The notes under the pieces were generated by a model. The model saw nothing but the letters and a program-made list of their open reading frames with translations, did no database searches and was not told where the DNA came from. A stretch of 64,000 nt of DNA, from assembly GCF_019297835.1 (NCBI RefSeq), contig NZ_CP079203.1, positions 3,352,001 through 3,416,000 of the forward strand, read 5' to 3'. Position numbers and translations under genes: made by a program. Every line of letters begins with the position of its first letter. Positions within the stretch are counted from its first letter, which is position 1. Origin of the DNA: Sphingomonas sanguinis. Its GTDB lineage: Bacteria; Pseudomonadota; Alphaproteobacteria; Sphingomonadales; Sphingomonadaceae. Below, piece after piece: positions 20,896-33,265 of this stretch.

Positions 20896-23045
20896 TCAGC
20901 CGTCGAAACGCAGGATGACGGTGGCGAGCGGCGGCAGCGTCACCCAGGCCGCGCCGTCCTTCGCATCCACCCCGCCCATATTACCCAGGCCGGAGCCCCA
21001 ATATTGGGTCGCGTCGGAGTTCAGTACCTCGGTCCAGCGGCCGTCCTGCGGCAGCGGCAGGCGATAGGGGGCGCGGGCGACCGGCGTCATGTTGGCGATG
21101 ACCGCCACCGGCGGCTTGCCGGGGGCCTTGCGCAGCCAGGCGAAGACCGAGTGCGCGCTGTCGTCGGCGACCAGCCATTCGAACCCCTCGCGCTCGCAGT
21201 CGCGGGCATGGAGCGCGGGCGTGTCGCGGTAGAGATGGTTGAGGTCGCGGACCAGCGAGCGGACGCCCTCATGGGCATGGCTGCACCGCAGATGCCAGTC
21301 GAGCGGACGGTCTTCCGACCATTCCTCGCGCTGGGCGAATTCCTGGCCCATGAACAGCAGCTTCTTGCCCGGATAGGCCCACATGAAGGCGTAATAGGCG
21401 CGCAGGTTGGCGAATTTCTGCCAGTCGTCGCCCGCCATCTTGGTCAGCAGGCTGCCCTTGCCGTGCACCACCTCGTCATGGCTGAGCGGCAGGACGAAAT
21501 TCTCGTCGAAGGCGTAATGCAGGCCGAACAGGATCTCGCCATGATGGTGCCGCCGATGCACCGGCTCGCGCGCCATATACTGGAGCGTGTCGTGCATAAA
21601 GCCCATGTTCCACTTGAACCCGAAGCCCAGCCCGCCGTCATGCGCGGGCGCCGAGACACCCGGCCAGGCGGTGGACTCTTCGGCGACGGTGAAGACGCCG
21701 GGATGCTGGCCGTAAACCTGTCGGTTAACCTGGCGGAGGAACTCGACCGCTTCCCAATTCTCGCGGCCGCCCTGCTCGTTGGGCACCCACTCGCCGTCCT
21801 TGCGGCTGTAATCGCGGTAGAGCATCGAGGCGACGGCATCCACGCGAAGCCCGTCGATATGATAACGCTCGGGCCAGAAGAGCGCGTTGTTGACCAGGAA
21901 GCTCGAAACCTCGCGCCGCCCGAAATTATAGATGGCGGTGTTCCAGTCGGGGTGGAAACCCTGGCGCGGGTCCTCATGCTCGTAGAGCGCGGTGCCGTCG
22001 AAATGCGACAGGCCATGCGCGTCGGTGGGGAAGTGGGCGGGCACCCAGTCGAGGATCACGCCCACCCCGGCGCGGTGCGCACCGTCGACGAAGCGCGAGA
22101 AGCCCTCGACATCGCCGAACCGGGCCGACGGAGCATAGAGCCCGGTCGTCTGATAGCCCCAGCTCGGATCGTATGGATGCTCGGAGATGGGCAGGAATTC
22201 GATATGGGTGAACCCCATCTCGACCACATAGGGGATCAGCCGGTCGGCCAGCGCATCCCAGCTGAGATACCAGCCATTCTCGTCGCGGTCCCACGACCCG
22301 GCATGAACCTCATAGATGCTGATCGGCACGCGGCGCGGGTCGATCTTCGACCAATGCTCGCGGTGGGGGGCGTCCTTCCAGACATGCTGGGGCGGCGCGG
22401 TCGTCACCGAGGCGGTTTTGGGTCGCAACTCGGCGGCGAAGGCAAAGGGGTCGGCCTTCATCGGCTGTTCCGCGCCATGCGGGCCGGTGATGGCGAACTT
22501 GTAGGCGCGGCCCTCGCCGATATCGGGGATGAAGATTTCCCAGACGCCGACATCCAGGCGGCGGCGCATGACGTGGCGGCCGGGGTTCCAGTCGTTGAAG
22601 TCGCCGACCACCGCGACCCGCTCGGCATTGGGGGCCCAGACGGCGAAGTGCACGCCTGCCACGCCCTGATGCTCGATCAGATGCGCGCCCATCTTGTCAT
22701 AGAGGCGGAAGTGATTGCCTTCGCCCATCAGGAAGTCGTCGAGCGGGCCGAGCACGGGGCCGAAGCTGTACGGATCGGTGATCCACCATTCCGCGCCCGA
22801 TCCGCGCGCATGATATTTGACCGGCTGGGCCGGGCCGTCGACCGCGCCCTCGAACAGACCGCGCGTATCGACCCGCTTCAATTCGCCCAGGCTCTTGCCG
22901 GACAGGTCGAAGGCTTTGACCGCCTCCGCACCCGGCACCAGCGCCCGCAGGAACGTGCCGCCCGGCCCTTCATGAGGCCCCAGCAACGCGAAGGGATCGG
23001 CGTTGCGGCCCTCGATCAGGGCATCCAGAGCGGCACGGGGTGGCT

Positions 23046-23049
<4 letters not shown>
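20896..23049 (-). CDS. glgB: 1,4-alpha-glucan branching enzyme
   Basis: This GH13 enzyme of about 717 residues creates alpha-1,6 branches in glycogen. An N-terminal pair of CBM48/E-set domains (VHFAVWAPNAERVAVVGDFN) precedes the barrel: VILDWVPAHFPTD, GLRVDAVASMLYRDYSR with the nucleophile Asp, VAEESTAWP with the acid Glu, and PLSHDEVVHGKGSLL. GTG at 23049 overlaps the glgP stop (ATGTGA) and gives a product starting at KPPRAALDALIEGRNADPF, where homologues begin. An upstream ATG at 23106 would start inside glgP and is less likely. The overlap suggests coupled translation. Confidence 0.95.
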
Positions 23050-25478
<2,429 letters not shown>

Positions 25479-25571
25479 TGATTCGGGCGTCCCTGTCGAT
25501 CCAGTTGCACCCAGATTAGCCGCGTAAGGGGTGAAGTCACGCGGCATTCCTTCGCAACTGCGAAAACGAGA

Positions 25572-26882
25572 TCAGCCCGTTGCCAGACCCCACAACAAGG
25601 TCAGGTTAAGGCCGATGATAATTGCCGCAATGATCCACGCTAAGATGCGCAGCCATACGGGACTGGCAAAGGGCCCCATCATCCCCTTGTTCGCGGTGAA
25701 GCGGACCAGCGGCACCACGGCGAAGGGCAGTTGCAGGCTGAGGATCACCTGGCTGAGGACCAGCAGCTTCGTCGCGCCCGCCTGACCGCTGGCCCCCACG
25801 ACCAGCACGGCGGGCACGATCGCAAGCCCGCGCGTGATGAGCCGCCGCAGCCAGGGGGCGAGCCGCAGGTCGAGGAATCCCTCCATCACGATCTGCCCGG
25901 CGAGCGTCCCCGTGACGGTCGAGTTCTGGCCCGAGGCGAGCAGCGCCACGCCGAACACCACGCTCGCCGCGCCCGCGCCCAGCATCGGGGCGAGCAGCCG
26001 GTATGCCTGATCGATCTCGGCGACATCGGTGCGGCCTGCGACATGGAAGGTGGCCGCCGCCACGATCAGGATCGCGGCGTTGATGAAGAAGGCGAAGAAC
26101 AGGGCAACGGTGCTGTCGATCGTTGCCAGCTTGATCGCGTCGCGCTTGCCCTCGGTCGTCAGGTTGAAGGCGCGGGTCTGCACCACCGAGGAGTGGAGGT
26201 AGAGGTTATGCGGCATCACCGTCGCGCCGAGGATGCCGATCGCGATATAGAGCATCGCCGGGTCGGTCACGATGCGGGCAGTGGGGATGAAGCCCGCCAT
26301 GACGGCGCCGGGATCGGGGCGCGAGGCGATCAGCTCATAGAGGAAACAACCACCGATGATGAGGAGCAGCGCGATGATGAACGCCTCGACCTTGCGGAAC
26401 CCGTAACGCTGGAGCGCGAGGATGAGGAAGACGTCGAACCCGGTGATGAGCACGCCCCACACAAGCGGCAGGTCGAACAGCAGTTGCAGCGCGATGGCGG
26501 TGCCCAGCACCTCGGCCAGATCACAGGCGATGATCGCGATCTCGCAGAGCAGCCAGAGGATGCGCGAGACCGGCTTGGAGTAAGCCGCCCGGCATGCTTG
26601 TGCCAGGTCCAGCCCGGCCGCGATGCCGAGGCGCGCCGACAAAGCCTGCAGGATCATCGCCATGATGTTGGACAGCAGGATGACCGACAGCAGCGCATAG
26701 CCATAGGCCGATCCGCCCGCGATGTCGGTGGCCCAGTTGCCCGGGTCCATATAGCCGACCGCGACCAGATAGCCCGGCCCGGCAAAGGCGAACAACCGCC
26801 GCAGGAAGGACGCGCCCTCCGGTATGGCGATCGAACGATGGCTTTCGGCAAGCGAGCGGGTGGCGGGCGTGGCTACGGTCAT
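25572..26882 (-). CDS. mntH: Nramp-family divalent metal (Mn2+/Fe2+) transporter
   Basis: The 436-residue inner-membrane protein is an H+-coupled importer of Mn2+ and related metals. The signature metal-binding motif DPGN is in [15 protein letters not shown] (TM1), and [15 protein letters not shown] is the TM6 motif with the MPH residues. About eleven hydrophobic helices follow the family pattern, and the length is normal. It precedes the glycogen operon on the same strand with a 93-base gap. No MntR, Mur or Fur site is obvious to me in the bases upstream of its start. Confidence 0.95.
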   Translation of the reverse strand: MTVATPATRSLAESHRSIAIPEGASFLRRLFAFAGPGYLVAVGYMDPGNWATDIAGGSAYGYALLSVILLSNIMAMILQALSARLGIAAGLDLAQACRAAYSKPVSRILWLLCEIAIIACDLAEVLGTAIALQLLFDLPLVWGVLITGFDVFLILALQRYGFRKVEAFIIALLLIIGGCFLYELIASRPDPGAVMAGFIPTARIVTDPAMLYIAIGILGATVMPHNLYLHSSVVQTRAFNLTTEGKRDAIKLATIDSTVALFFAFFINAAILIVAAATFHVAGRTDVAEIDQAYRLLAPMLGAGAASVVFGVALLASGQNSTVTGTLAGQIVMEGFLDLRLAPWLRRLITRGLAIVPAVLVVGASGQAGATKLLVLSQVILSLQLPFAVVPLVRFTANKGMMGPFASPVWLRILAWIIAAIIIGLNLTLLWGLATG

Positions 26883-26947
26883 CGACCTTCAGATGTGACG
26901 GAGTTTCCGAGAACCGACAACCCGCCAAAGCGTTGCCGCAGGTCAAC

Positions 26948-26972
26948 AATCCTCCCCGTGCCGGGGAGGATT
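26948..26972 (-). terminator. Terminator-like hairpin at the end of ubiA
   Basis: A perfect 11-bp stem, AATCCTCCCCG (26948-26958) with CGGGGAGGATT (26962-26972), has a 3-base loop and begins at the ubiA stop codon. On the minus strand only a short T-rich stretch follows, so it is a weak intrinsic terminator at best. Its CCTCCCC core resembles one arm of the TTCCTCCCC repeat, so it may be a repeat remnant. Confidence 0.55.
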
Positions 26973-27895
26973 TAAAGGGACGACCCCACGACTGCGCAGG
27001 CCAGCGCCATCAGCAACCCGGCAAAACGGTTCGACCGGAACCGGTACAGGGCGCCCGCGCCGTCGTCGGGCTTCAGCGTCGCCACCTGCCAGCCCAGATG
27101 CAGCGCCACGGGAACCAGCGCCGCGACAGCCAGTGGATCGGGCCGCACCAGCCAGATCGCCCCCGCCCAGCACAGCACCGCCGCCAGATAGAACGCCCCG
27201 ACCCCCGGCTTCACATGCGCCCCCATGCGCAGCGCCGAGGAGCGCACGCCGATCAGCGCATCGTCCTCGCGGTCCTGCAGCGCATAGATGGTGTCATAGC
27301 CGATCACCCAGGCGATCGACCCCGCATAGAGCAGCCACAGTGGCGCCGAGAGCGAACCCGCCACCTCGGCCCAGCCGACCAGCGCGGCCCAGCTGAACAC
27401 CATGCCCAGCCATGCCTGCGGCCACCAGGTGATCCGCTTCATGAACGGATAGGCCGCGACCGGGGCCAGGCTGGCCACCGCAACGATGGCGGCCAGCGGG
27501 CGAAGCTGCACCAGCACGACCAGCCCGATCAGGCACAGCGCGACCAGCCAGATCGCCGCCAGCTTCACCGACACCAGCCCCGACGGGATCGGCCGCGCCC
27601 GTGTCCGCGCCACTTGAGCGTCCAGATCGCGGTCGACGATGTCGTTGAACACGCAGCCCGCCCCACGCATCGCGATCGAGCCGAGCAGGAACCACAGGAC
27701 CAGCGGCCAGCGATCCGGCAGTCCGCCCGCCAGCGCGATCGCCCAGACGCCCGGCCAGAACAGCAGCCACCAGCCGATCGGCCGGTCGAACCGCGCCAGC
27801 AGCGCCAGCCCCCTCAGCCGGGGCGGCAGACGCCCGACCAGTCCCTTATGCTCGCTATCGGGTACGATCTCGACGGTCATGGGCTCGATGGTCAT
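26972..27895 (-). CDS. ubiA: 4-hydroxybenzoate polyprenyltransferase
   Basis: The 307-residue membrane enzyme attaches the polyprenyl tail to 4-hydroxybenzoate in ubiquinone synthesis, the electron carrier used by the cyo oxidase in this window. Two Asp-rich Mg2+-diphosphate motifs are visible: FNDIVDRDLD and, later, DTIYALQDREDD. RFDRPIGWWLLFWPG is the conserved first-helix segment of UbiA, and eight to nine hydrophobic helices are present. The first ATG (27895) is used; a second at 27880 would remove five residues. Confidence 0.95.
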   Translation of the reverse strand: MTIEPMTVEIVPDSEHKGLVGRLPPRLRGLALLARFDRPIGWWLLFWPGVWAIALAGGLPDRWPLVLWFLLGSIAMRGAGCVFNDIVDRDLDAQVARTRARPIPSGLVSVKLAAIWLVALCLIGLVVLVQLRPLAAIVAVASLAPVAAYPFMKRITWWPQAWLGMVFSWAALVGWAEVAGSLSAPLWLLYAGSIAWVIGYDTIYALQDREDDALIGVRSSALRMGAHVKPGVGAFYLAAVLCWAGAIWLVRPDPLAVAALVPVALHLGWQVATLKPDDGAGALYRFRSNRFAGLLMALACAVVGSSL

Positions 27896-27982
27896 CGCGG
27901 TGGCCTATGGGCGCGACCCGTGGCGCGCAAGCCCGTTCGCGGCTATCGTGGCCAACGTGATCCTCCCGCGCGCTTCCGTTTC

Positions 27983-28129
27983 ATGATCGGCCTGTCGGTC
28001 GCGGTCGGCCGTTTCGTCGAGGCGCTGTTCTGGGCGATCCTGCGCGTGGCGGGTATGGTCGGCGGCGTGGTGCTGCTCGTCGGTATGGTGCTCGCTGTGA
28101 TGTGGTGGGCGATCCGGCGGCGGCGCTAG
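27983..28129 (+). CDS. Possible 48-residue single-pass or hairpin membrane peptide
   Basis: The product begins MIGLSVAVGRFVEALFWAIL, continues hydrophobic to about residue 43 and ends in basic WAIRRRR. That is a plausible small inner-membrane protein with one or two helices and an Arg-rich cytoplasmic end. It lies 88 bases from the divergent ubiA start. Its stop overlaps the end of the converging glycosyltransferase gene. No clear ribosome-binding site precedes ATG at 27983, and the frame extends upstream without a stop, so a longer N terminus is possible. I do not recognise a family. Confidence 0.4.
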   Translation: MIGLSVAVGRFVEALFWAILRVAGMVGGVVLLVGMVLAVMWWAIRRRR

Positions 28130-29133
28130 GCGGCCAGCATCGCGAGCTGCGAGCGGATCACGTGCAGATTATGCTGCGCCAGATGGCTGCCGCGTCCCGC
28201 CACGCTGCCTTCCAGTTCGGGCCGCTCGCCGATCGCCAGACAGCGTTGCCACGCCCCCTCCGCCAGCGGTAGCCAATGTGCGATCGCATTCGCCGGATCG
28301 GCCATCGCACGATCGAGCAGCAGGTCGCCCAGCACGAAGAAGAAATCCGGGGATTCGGGCCAAAGCGGCATCTCCCGGTCGGCCAGCGCCAGCGCCTCGT
28401 CCAGCCGTCCCGCCTGGGTTTGGATCGTGATCGCGGTCCAGACCAGCTCGTGTCGCCAGTTCGCCTGCGTCGGGGTCAACGCCAGCGCCTGCGCGAAATG
28501 GGTACAGGCGCTGTCCAGATCGTCGCGCATCCGGGCGTCGCGGGCGATCTGGTAATGAAGATACGGGTCGTCCGGCTGCTCGGCCAGATCGCGTTGCAGC
28601 AGCATATGGTTGCGATGGCGCTTCGGCGCGATCTGCGCCGCCAGATAGCCGTCATGACCCAGATGCACCGGCAGGGCGACACGCGGCAACGGCGAGGCGA
28701 CCTGCTCATGTACGCGGCCCTCATAGCGCGCACCGCGTGGTATCAGCCGAGTGATCCAGCTGCGCGTCGCGGTTTCGCCATCGTCATGCTGGTTGTGGAT
28801 GCACACCCGCCCAAGCCGCGCCGGGCCGTTGCACCAGTCGCGCAAGGCTTCGCCGCCCGTCATCAGCCATTCGTCGGCGTCGAGCATCAAGGACCAGTCG
28901 CTGTCGGCCAGATCGAGGAGATGGTTGCGCGCGATCGAAAAGCTGTCCGGCCAGGGCAGATGATGCACCTCGGCTCCGGCGGCCTGCGCGATCGCCACGC
29001 TGTCGTCGGTCGATCCGGTGTCGAGCACGACGATGCGGTCGACCCAGGGCGTGATGCTGTCCAGGCAGCGCGCGAGGCAGCGTGCTTCGTTACGGACGAT
29101 CAGCGTCGCGGCGATCGATGGGGAAGGGGGCAT
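28126..29133 (-). CDS. Glycosyltransferase family 2 with C-terminal TPR-like region (copy A)
   Basis: The 335-residue protein has an N-terminal GT-A domain: ATLIVRNEARCLARCLDSI, DRIVVLDTGSTDDSV and MLDADEW, whose DxD-type motif binds the metal-nucleotide sugar. After about residue 170 come helical repeats (LDSACTHFAQALALTPTQA, GRLDEALALADREMPLWPES) resembling TPRs. The family resembles the SunS/WaaE-like glycosyltransferases that modify lipid A cores or peptides; the acceptor here is unknown. ATG at 29133 is chosen since earlier in-frame codons read back into the neighbouring paralogue. The neighbour at 29166-30176 is about the same length and clearly homologous. Confidence 0.8.
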   Translation of the reverse strand: MPPSPSIAATLIVRNEARCLARCLDSITPWVDRIVVLDTGSTDDSVAIAQAAGAEVHHLPWPDSFSIARNHLLDLADSDWSLMLDADEWLMTGGEALRDWCNGPARLGRVCIHNQHDDGETATRSWITRLIPRGARYEGRVHEQVASPLPRVALPVHLGHDGYLAAQIAPKRHRNHMLLQRDLAEQPDDPYLHYQIARDARMRDDLDSACTHFAQALALTPTQANWRHELVWTAITIQTQAGRLDEALALADREMPLWPESPDFFFVLGDLLLDRAMADPANAIAHWLPLAEGAWQRCLAIGERPELEGSVAGRGSHLAQHNLHVIRSQLAMLAA

Positions 29134-29165
29134 GGCGTGGGTTGAGCCTTGAGTCACGGGCGACG

Positions 29166-30176
29166 TCACGCGGCCAGCGTCGCCAGCTGCGAGCGGACGA
29201 TGTCGAGGCTCTGCTGCGCCAGATAGCTGCCGCGCCCCGCCACGCTGCCGTCCAGGTCGGGGCGCTCGCCGATCGCCAAACAGCGTTCCCAGGCGATCTG
29301 CGCCAGCGGCAGCCAATGGTCGATCGCCTGTGCGGGATCGGCCAGCGCCCGGTCGAACAATATGTCCCCCAGCACATAGAAATAGTCGGGCGAGTCCGGC
29401 CAATGCGGAAACTCGGCATCGGCCAGCGCCAGTGCCTCGTCGCGCCGCCCCATATAGGCCATCAACGTCATGGCGCTCGTCACGAGCGGGTGCCGCCAAC
29501 CGGCATCGCGCGGCGCGGTCGCCAGTGCGCGCTCCAGATAGTCGCAGGCGGTCGGCAGGTCGCGCCGCGCCTGCGCCTCCATGCCGAACTGGAACATCAG
29601 ATAGGGATTGTCCGGCTGCGCGGCGAGTTCGCGCTGCAATAGCTGATAGTTGCGATCGATCTTCTTCGCCTTCTGCGCCGCGAGATAGCCGTCATGCCCG
29701 ACATGGATCGGGGTGCGGACGATCGGGAGGGATGAGACGACATGTTCGTGGATACGCCCCTGATAATAGGCGCCGCGCGGCAACAGGCGGGGAATCCAGC
29801 TGCGCGTCGGGTCGGGGCTGCCGTCCACCGCGTTCTCGATGCAGACCGACCCCAGCCGTGGCGGCCCGGCGCACCAGCGGCGCAGCTGCTCGCCGCCCGC
29901 GCTCATCCACTCGTCGGCGTCGAGCATCAGGTTCCAGTCGGCATCGGCGCAGGCCAGCACATGGTTGCGCGCCTCGGCGAAATCGTCGGGCCAGGGCAGG
30001 TGATGCACCTCGGCCCCCGCCGCCTTGGCGATGGCGACGGTCCGGTCGGTCGAGCCGGTGTCGAGCACCACGATGCGGTCGACGAACGGGGCGACGCTTT
30101 CCAGGCAACGCGCGAGGCAGCGCTCCTCGTTGCGGACGATCAGCGTCGCAGCGATACGGGGGGCAGGGGGCAACAT
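29166..30176 (-). CDS. Glycosyltransferase family 2 with C-terminal TPR-like region (copy B)
   Basis: The 336-residue paralogue of the gene just downstream shares IAATLIVRNEERCLARCLES, DRIVVLDTGSTDRTVAIAKA, the LDADEW metal motif, a central HVGHDGYLAAQ segment and the C-terminal repeats ending in ERPDLDGSVAGRGSYLAQ. It lies 32 bases from copy A in the same direction and so probably shares its transcript. Both are soluble-looking, without transmembrane segments. The pair arose by tandem duplication. The sugar donor and acceptor are not evident; no polysaccharide genes are nearby. Confidence 0.82.
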   Translation of the reverse strand: MLPPAPRIAATLIVRNEERCLARCLESVAPFVDRIVVLDTGSTDRTVAIAKAAGAEVHHLPWPDDFAEARNHVLACADADWNLMLDADEWMSAGGEQLRRWCAGPPRLGSVCIENAVDGSPDPTRSWIPRLLPRGAYYQGRIHEHVVSSLPIVRTPIHVGHDGYLAAQKAKKIDRNYQLLQRELAAQPDNPYLMFQFGMEAQARRDLPTACDYLERALATAPRDAGWRHPLVTSAMTLMAYMGRRDEALALADAEFPHWPDSPDYFYVLGDILFDRALADPAQAIDHWLPLAQIAWERCLAIGERPDLDGSVAGRGSYLAQQSLDIVRSQLATLAA

Positions 30177-30256
30177 CCTGGGCAGTCCTCGACGCTGGGG
30201 ATTTGCGCCCGGATTACCCCCCGCCCCGTGAAGATTTGGCTAACGCGGCGATAACC

Positions 30257-31012
30257 CTATTTCGCCAGCCGCCCGTCCTCCAGTGCCGCCATGTCGAACG
30301 GGAACAGGATGTCGGGATCGGGCGCCTTCACCTCATCGGCGATGTCGGCGGGGGCGATGCCATGCAGGATATGGCGGATGATCGCGATGCGCGCGTCCTT
30401 CTTGTCGTCGGCGCGCACGATATGCCAGGGCGCGAAGGGCGTGTGGGTGCGGGTCAGCATCGTGTCGCGCGCCGCCGAATAATCGGCCCATTTCGCCTGC
30501 GCCACCTTGTCCATGTCGGACACTTTCAGCGCCTTGAGCGGATCGGTGCGCCGTGCCTCCAGCCGTTCCTCCTGCTCCTTCTTCGAGATGTCGAGCCAGA
30601 TCTTGACCAGCTTGATGCCGCTTTCGACCAGCATCCGCTCGAAATCGGGGGCGTCGCGCAGGAATGCTTCTTGCTCGGTGGCGGTGGAAAAGCCCATCAC
30701 GACCTCGACCCCCGCGCGGTTGTACCAGCTGCGGTTGAAGATCACGATTTCCCCGGCGGCGGGCAGGTGGCCGGCATAACGCTGGAAATACCATTGCGTA
30801 CGTTCGCGGTCGGACGGCTTGGGCAGCGCGACGACGCGGGTGGCGCGGACCGAGAGATGTTCGGTGATCCGCTTGATCGTGCCGTCCTTGCCCGCACCGT
30901 CGCGGCCCTCCAGCACGATGACGACGCGCTCGTCGGAGCCGATCATCGCCATCTGGGTGCGGACCAGCGCGAGCTGCAGCGCCTCCAGCTCCTCCTGATA
31001 ATGTTTCGCCAT
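30257..31012 (-). CDS. ppk2: Polyphosphate kinase 2 family protein
   Basis: The 251-residue protein is a PPK2-type P-loop kinase, which uses polyphosphate to phosphorylate nucleotides (GDP/ADP) or the reverse. EGRDGAGKDGTIKR is the Walker A loop, IVIFNRSWYNRAGVEVVMGF the Walker B region, and EQEERLEARRTDPLKALKVS the lid. The length fits single-domain class I PPK2 enzymes. The start at 31012 has an unusually perfect Shine-Dalgarno sequence, AAAGGAGGTGACG just before ATG. An in-frame reading that extends upstream would be antisense to rsmE and is not used. Confidence 0.93.
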   Translation of the reverse strand: MAKHYQEELEALQLALVRTQMAMIGSDERVVIVLEGRDGAGKDGTIKRITEHLSVRATRVVALPKPSDRERTQWYFQRYAGHLPAAGEIVIFNRSWYNRAGVEVVMGFSTATEQEAFLRDAPDFERMLVESGIKLVKIWLDISKKEQEERLEARRTDPLKALKVSDMDKVAQAKWADYSAARDTMLTRTHTPFAPWHIVRADDKKDARIAIIRHILHGIAPADIADEVKAPDPDILFPFDMAALEDGRLAK

Positions 31013-31090
31013 CGTCACCTCCTTTGCGCCGAAGAACGCGACCGCGCGGCAAAAGTGGCATGATGCGGCGTGGGCGTGTAAGCGCAGCCC

Positions 31091-31834
31091 ATGACCGCTA
31101 CCCCCGCCTGGCCGCCGCAATCCACGCCCCGCCTGTTCGTCGACCAGATGCTGGGCGAAGGACCGATCCGCATCGACGGACCCGCCGCGCATTATCTGGT
31201 GTCGGTGATGCGCACCAAGGTCGGCGATCCGGTCAAGCTGTTCGACGACCGGACCGGCGAGTGGCTGGGCGTCGCGGCGTCGGTCGGCAAGCGCGACCTG
31301 ACGCTGGACGTGACGACGCGCCTGCGCGAGCGGGAGGCGGTGCCGGATCTGTGGCTGTGCGCCGCGCCGTTGAAGAAGGGCCGGGTCGACTGGCTGGCCG
31401 AAAAGGCGTGCGAGTTGGGCGTGGCAAAACTGGTGCCGGTCGTCACCCGCCGCACCGTGGTCGACAAGCCCAATACCGAACGGCTTCGCGCCCACATGAT
31501 CGAGGCGGCTGAGCAATGCGGCCGCACCGCGCTTCCGCAAGTCGCCGAACCGGTGAAGCTGGCCGCGCTGCTGCGCGATTGGCCCGAGGGCCGTGCGTTG
31601 TTCTTCGCCGACGAAACCGGCGGTCTCCCTGCGCTGGAGGCGATGCGCGCACATTCGGGGGCGGCGGCGATCCTGATCGGCCCCGAAGGCGGCTTCGATG
31701 CCGAGGAGCGCGAGGCGATCCGCGCGCATCCGTCGGCCATCGGCATCGGCCTCGGCCCCCGCATCCTGCGTGCCGATACGGCGGCGGCGGCGGCGGTGTC
31801 GCTCTGGATGGCGGCGGCGGGCGACTGGCGTTGA
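31091..31834 (+). CDS. rsmE: 16S rRNA (uracil-1498-N3)-methyltransferase
   Basis: The 247-residue SPOUT-class methyltransferase methylates U1498 of 16S rRNA. An N-terminal PUA-like domain (RLFVDQMLGEGPIRIDGPAAHYL) leads into the SPOUT domain, where ILIGPEGGFDAEERE and LGPRILRADTAAAAAV form the trefoil-knot SAM site. The length matches E. coli RsmE (243). It is divergent from ppk2 with 78 bases between starts and is followed by gshA 45 bases later, an order I recall from other alphaproteobacteria. Confidence 0.96.
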   Translation: MTATPAWPPQSTPRLFVDQMLGEGPIRIDGPAAHYLVSVMRTKVGDPVKLFDDRTGEWLGVAASVGKRDLTLDVTTRLREREAVPDLWLCAAPLKKGRVDWLAEKACELGVAKLVPVVTRRTVVDKPNTERLRAHMIEAAEQCGRTALPQVAEPVKLAALLRDWPEGRALFFADETGGLPALEAMRAHSGAAAILIGPEGGFDAEEREAIRAHPSAIGIGLGPRILRADTAAAAAVSLWMAAAGDWR

Positions 31835-31879
31835 TTCAGCCTATGGCGTGAAGGCTTCCGCCCGCGTAAGGCGCGGTTC

Positions 31880-33253
31880 ATGAGCACCAAGACCGCGAGC
31901 ACCGCCAAGGGCGCCATCATCGAGTCGCGCGATCAGCTGATCGCGAGCTTCGCGCGGGGAGAAAAATCCCGCGATCACTGGCGGATCGGGACCGAGCACG
32001 AGAAGTTCGTCTATGCGCTGGGCGACCATCACGCGCCCTCCTACGACGAGGCCTCGGGCATCCGCGCGCTGCTCGGCGAGCTGGAGCAATATGGCTGGCA
32101 GCCGGTCCTGGAAGGCGGCAACGTCATCGCGCTGACCGGCGCGGACGGATCGATCAGCCTGGAGCCTGCGGGCCAGTTCGAGCTGTCGGGCGCGCCGCTC
32201 GACAATCTGCACCAGACCTGTGCTGAGACGGGGCGTCACCTGCAACAGGTCAAGGCGGCGGGCGACAAGCTGGGCGTCGGTTTCCTGGGGCTGGGCATGT
32301 GGCCGGACAAGACCCGCGCCGAGCTGCCGATCATGCCCAAGGGTCGCTATGCGATCATGCTACGCCACATGCCGCGCGTCGGGTCGCTCGGCCTCGACAT
32401 GATGCTGCGGACGTCGACGATCCAGGTGAACCTCGACTACGCGTCCGAGGCGGACATGGTGAAGAAGTTCCGCGTCGGCCTCGCGCTCCAGCCGCTGGCG
32501 ACCGCCTTGTTCGCCAACTCGCCCTTTACCGAGGGCAAGCCCAACGGCATGCTGTCCTTCCGTAGCCATATCTGGTCCGACACCGACCCCGCGCGCACCG
32601 GCATGTTGCCCTTCGTGTTCGAGGACGGGTTCGGCTACGAGCGTTACGCCGACTATGCGCTCGATGTGCCGATGTACTTCGTCTACCGCGACGGCAAATA
32701 TATCGATGCGGCGGGGCTGTCGTTTCGCGACTTCCTGAAGGGCGAGCTGTCGGTCCTGCCCGGCGAACTGCCGACGATCGACGACTGGAATGATCACCTC
32801 TCGACCGCCTTTCCCGAGGTGCGGCTGAAGACCTTCCTGGAGATGCGCGGGGCCGATGGCGGTCCGTGGAACCGCATCTGTGCGCTGCCCGCGCTCTGGG
32901 TCGGGTTGTTGTACGACGGCGGCGCGCTCGATGCGGCCTGGGATCTGGTCAAGGGCTGGTCGCTGGACGAGCGGCAGAGCTTGCGCGACTCGGTGCCCGA
33001 ACTGGCACTGGATGCGCCGCTGCCGGGTGGCGGGCGTCTGCGTGACATCGCGGGCGAGGTGCTCGATATCGCGCATGCCGGGTTGGCGGCGCGCGGGCGG
33101 TTGAACGGGGCGGGGGATAACGAGACCGGCTTCCTCGATCCGCTGCGCGAGATCGTCCGCTCGGGCAAGGTGCCTGCGCAGGTGCTGCTCGACCGCTATC
33201 ATGGTGAGTGGAATGGCGACATCTCGCGGGTTTATGGCGAGGCGAGTTTCTGA
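31880..33253 (+). CDS. gshA: Glutamate-cysteine ligase (plant/alphaproteobacterial type)
   Basis: The 457-residue enzyme joins Glu and Cys to make gamma-glutamylcysteine, the first step of glutathione synthesis. It belongs to the GCS2-like class shared by plants and alphaproteobacteria: RIGTEHEKFVYAL at the start of the ATP-grasp-like core, SLEPAGQFELSGAPL, MLRTSTIQVNLDYASEADMV and LEMRGADGGPWNRICALPA are all characteristic. The length is normal. It likely follows rsmE in one transcript. gshB is not in the window. Confidence 0.96.
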   Translation: MSTKTASTAKGAIIESRDQLIASFARGEKSRDHWRIGTEHEKFVYALGDHHAPSYDEASGIRALLGELEQYGWQPVLEGGNVIALTGADGSISLEPAGQFELSGAPLDNLHQTCAETGRHLQQVKAAGDKLGVGFLGLGMWPDKTRAELPIMPKGRYAIMLRHMPRVGSLGLDMMLRTSTIQVNLDYASEADMVKKFRVGLALQPLATALFANSPFTEGKPNGMLSFRSHIWSDTDPARTGMLPFVFEDGFGYERYADYALDVPMYFVYRDGKYIDAAGLSFRDFLKGELSVLPGELPTIDDWNDHLSTAFPEVRLKTFLEMRGADGGPWNRICALPALWVGLLYDGGALDAAWDLVKGWSLDERQSLRDSVPELALDAPLPGGGRLRDIAGEVLDIAHAGLAARGRLNGAGDNETGFLDPLREIVRSGKVPAQVLLDRYHGEWNGDISRVYGEASF

Positions 33254-33265
33254 TGGAGCAGCGTG

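Noticed and set aside
27888..27986. A 33-codon frame overlapping the ubiA start on the plus strand and ending at the 48-residue gene
   Set aside because: It is largely antisense to the ubiA N terminus, lacks a clear ribosome-binding site and has no protein-like feature. Only the ATGA overlap with the next start was suggestive.
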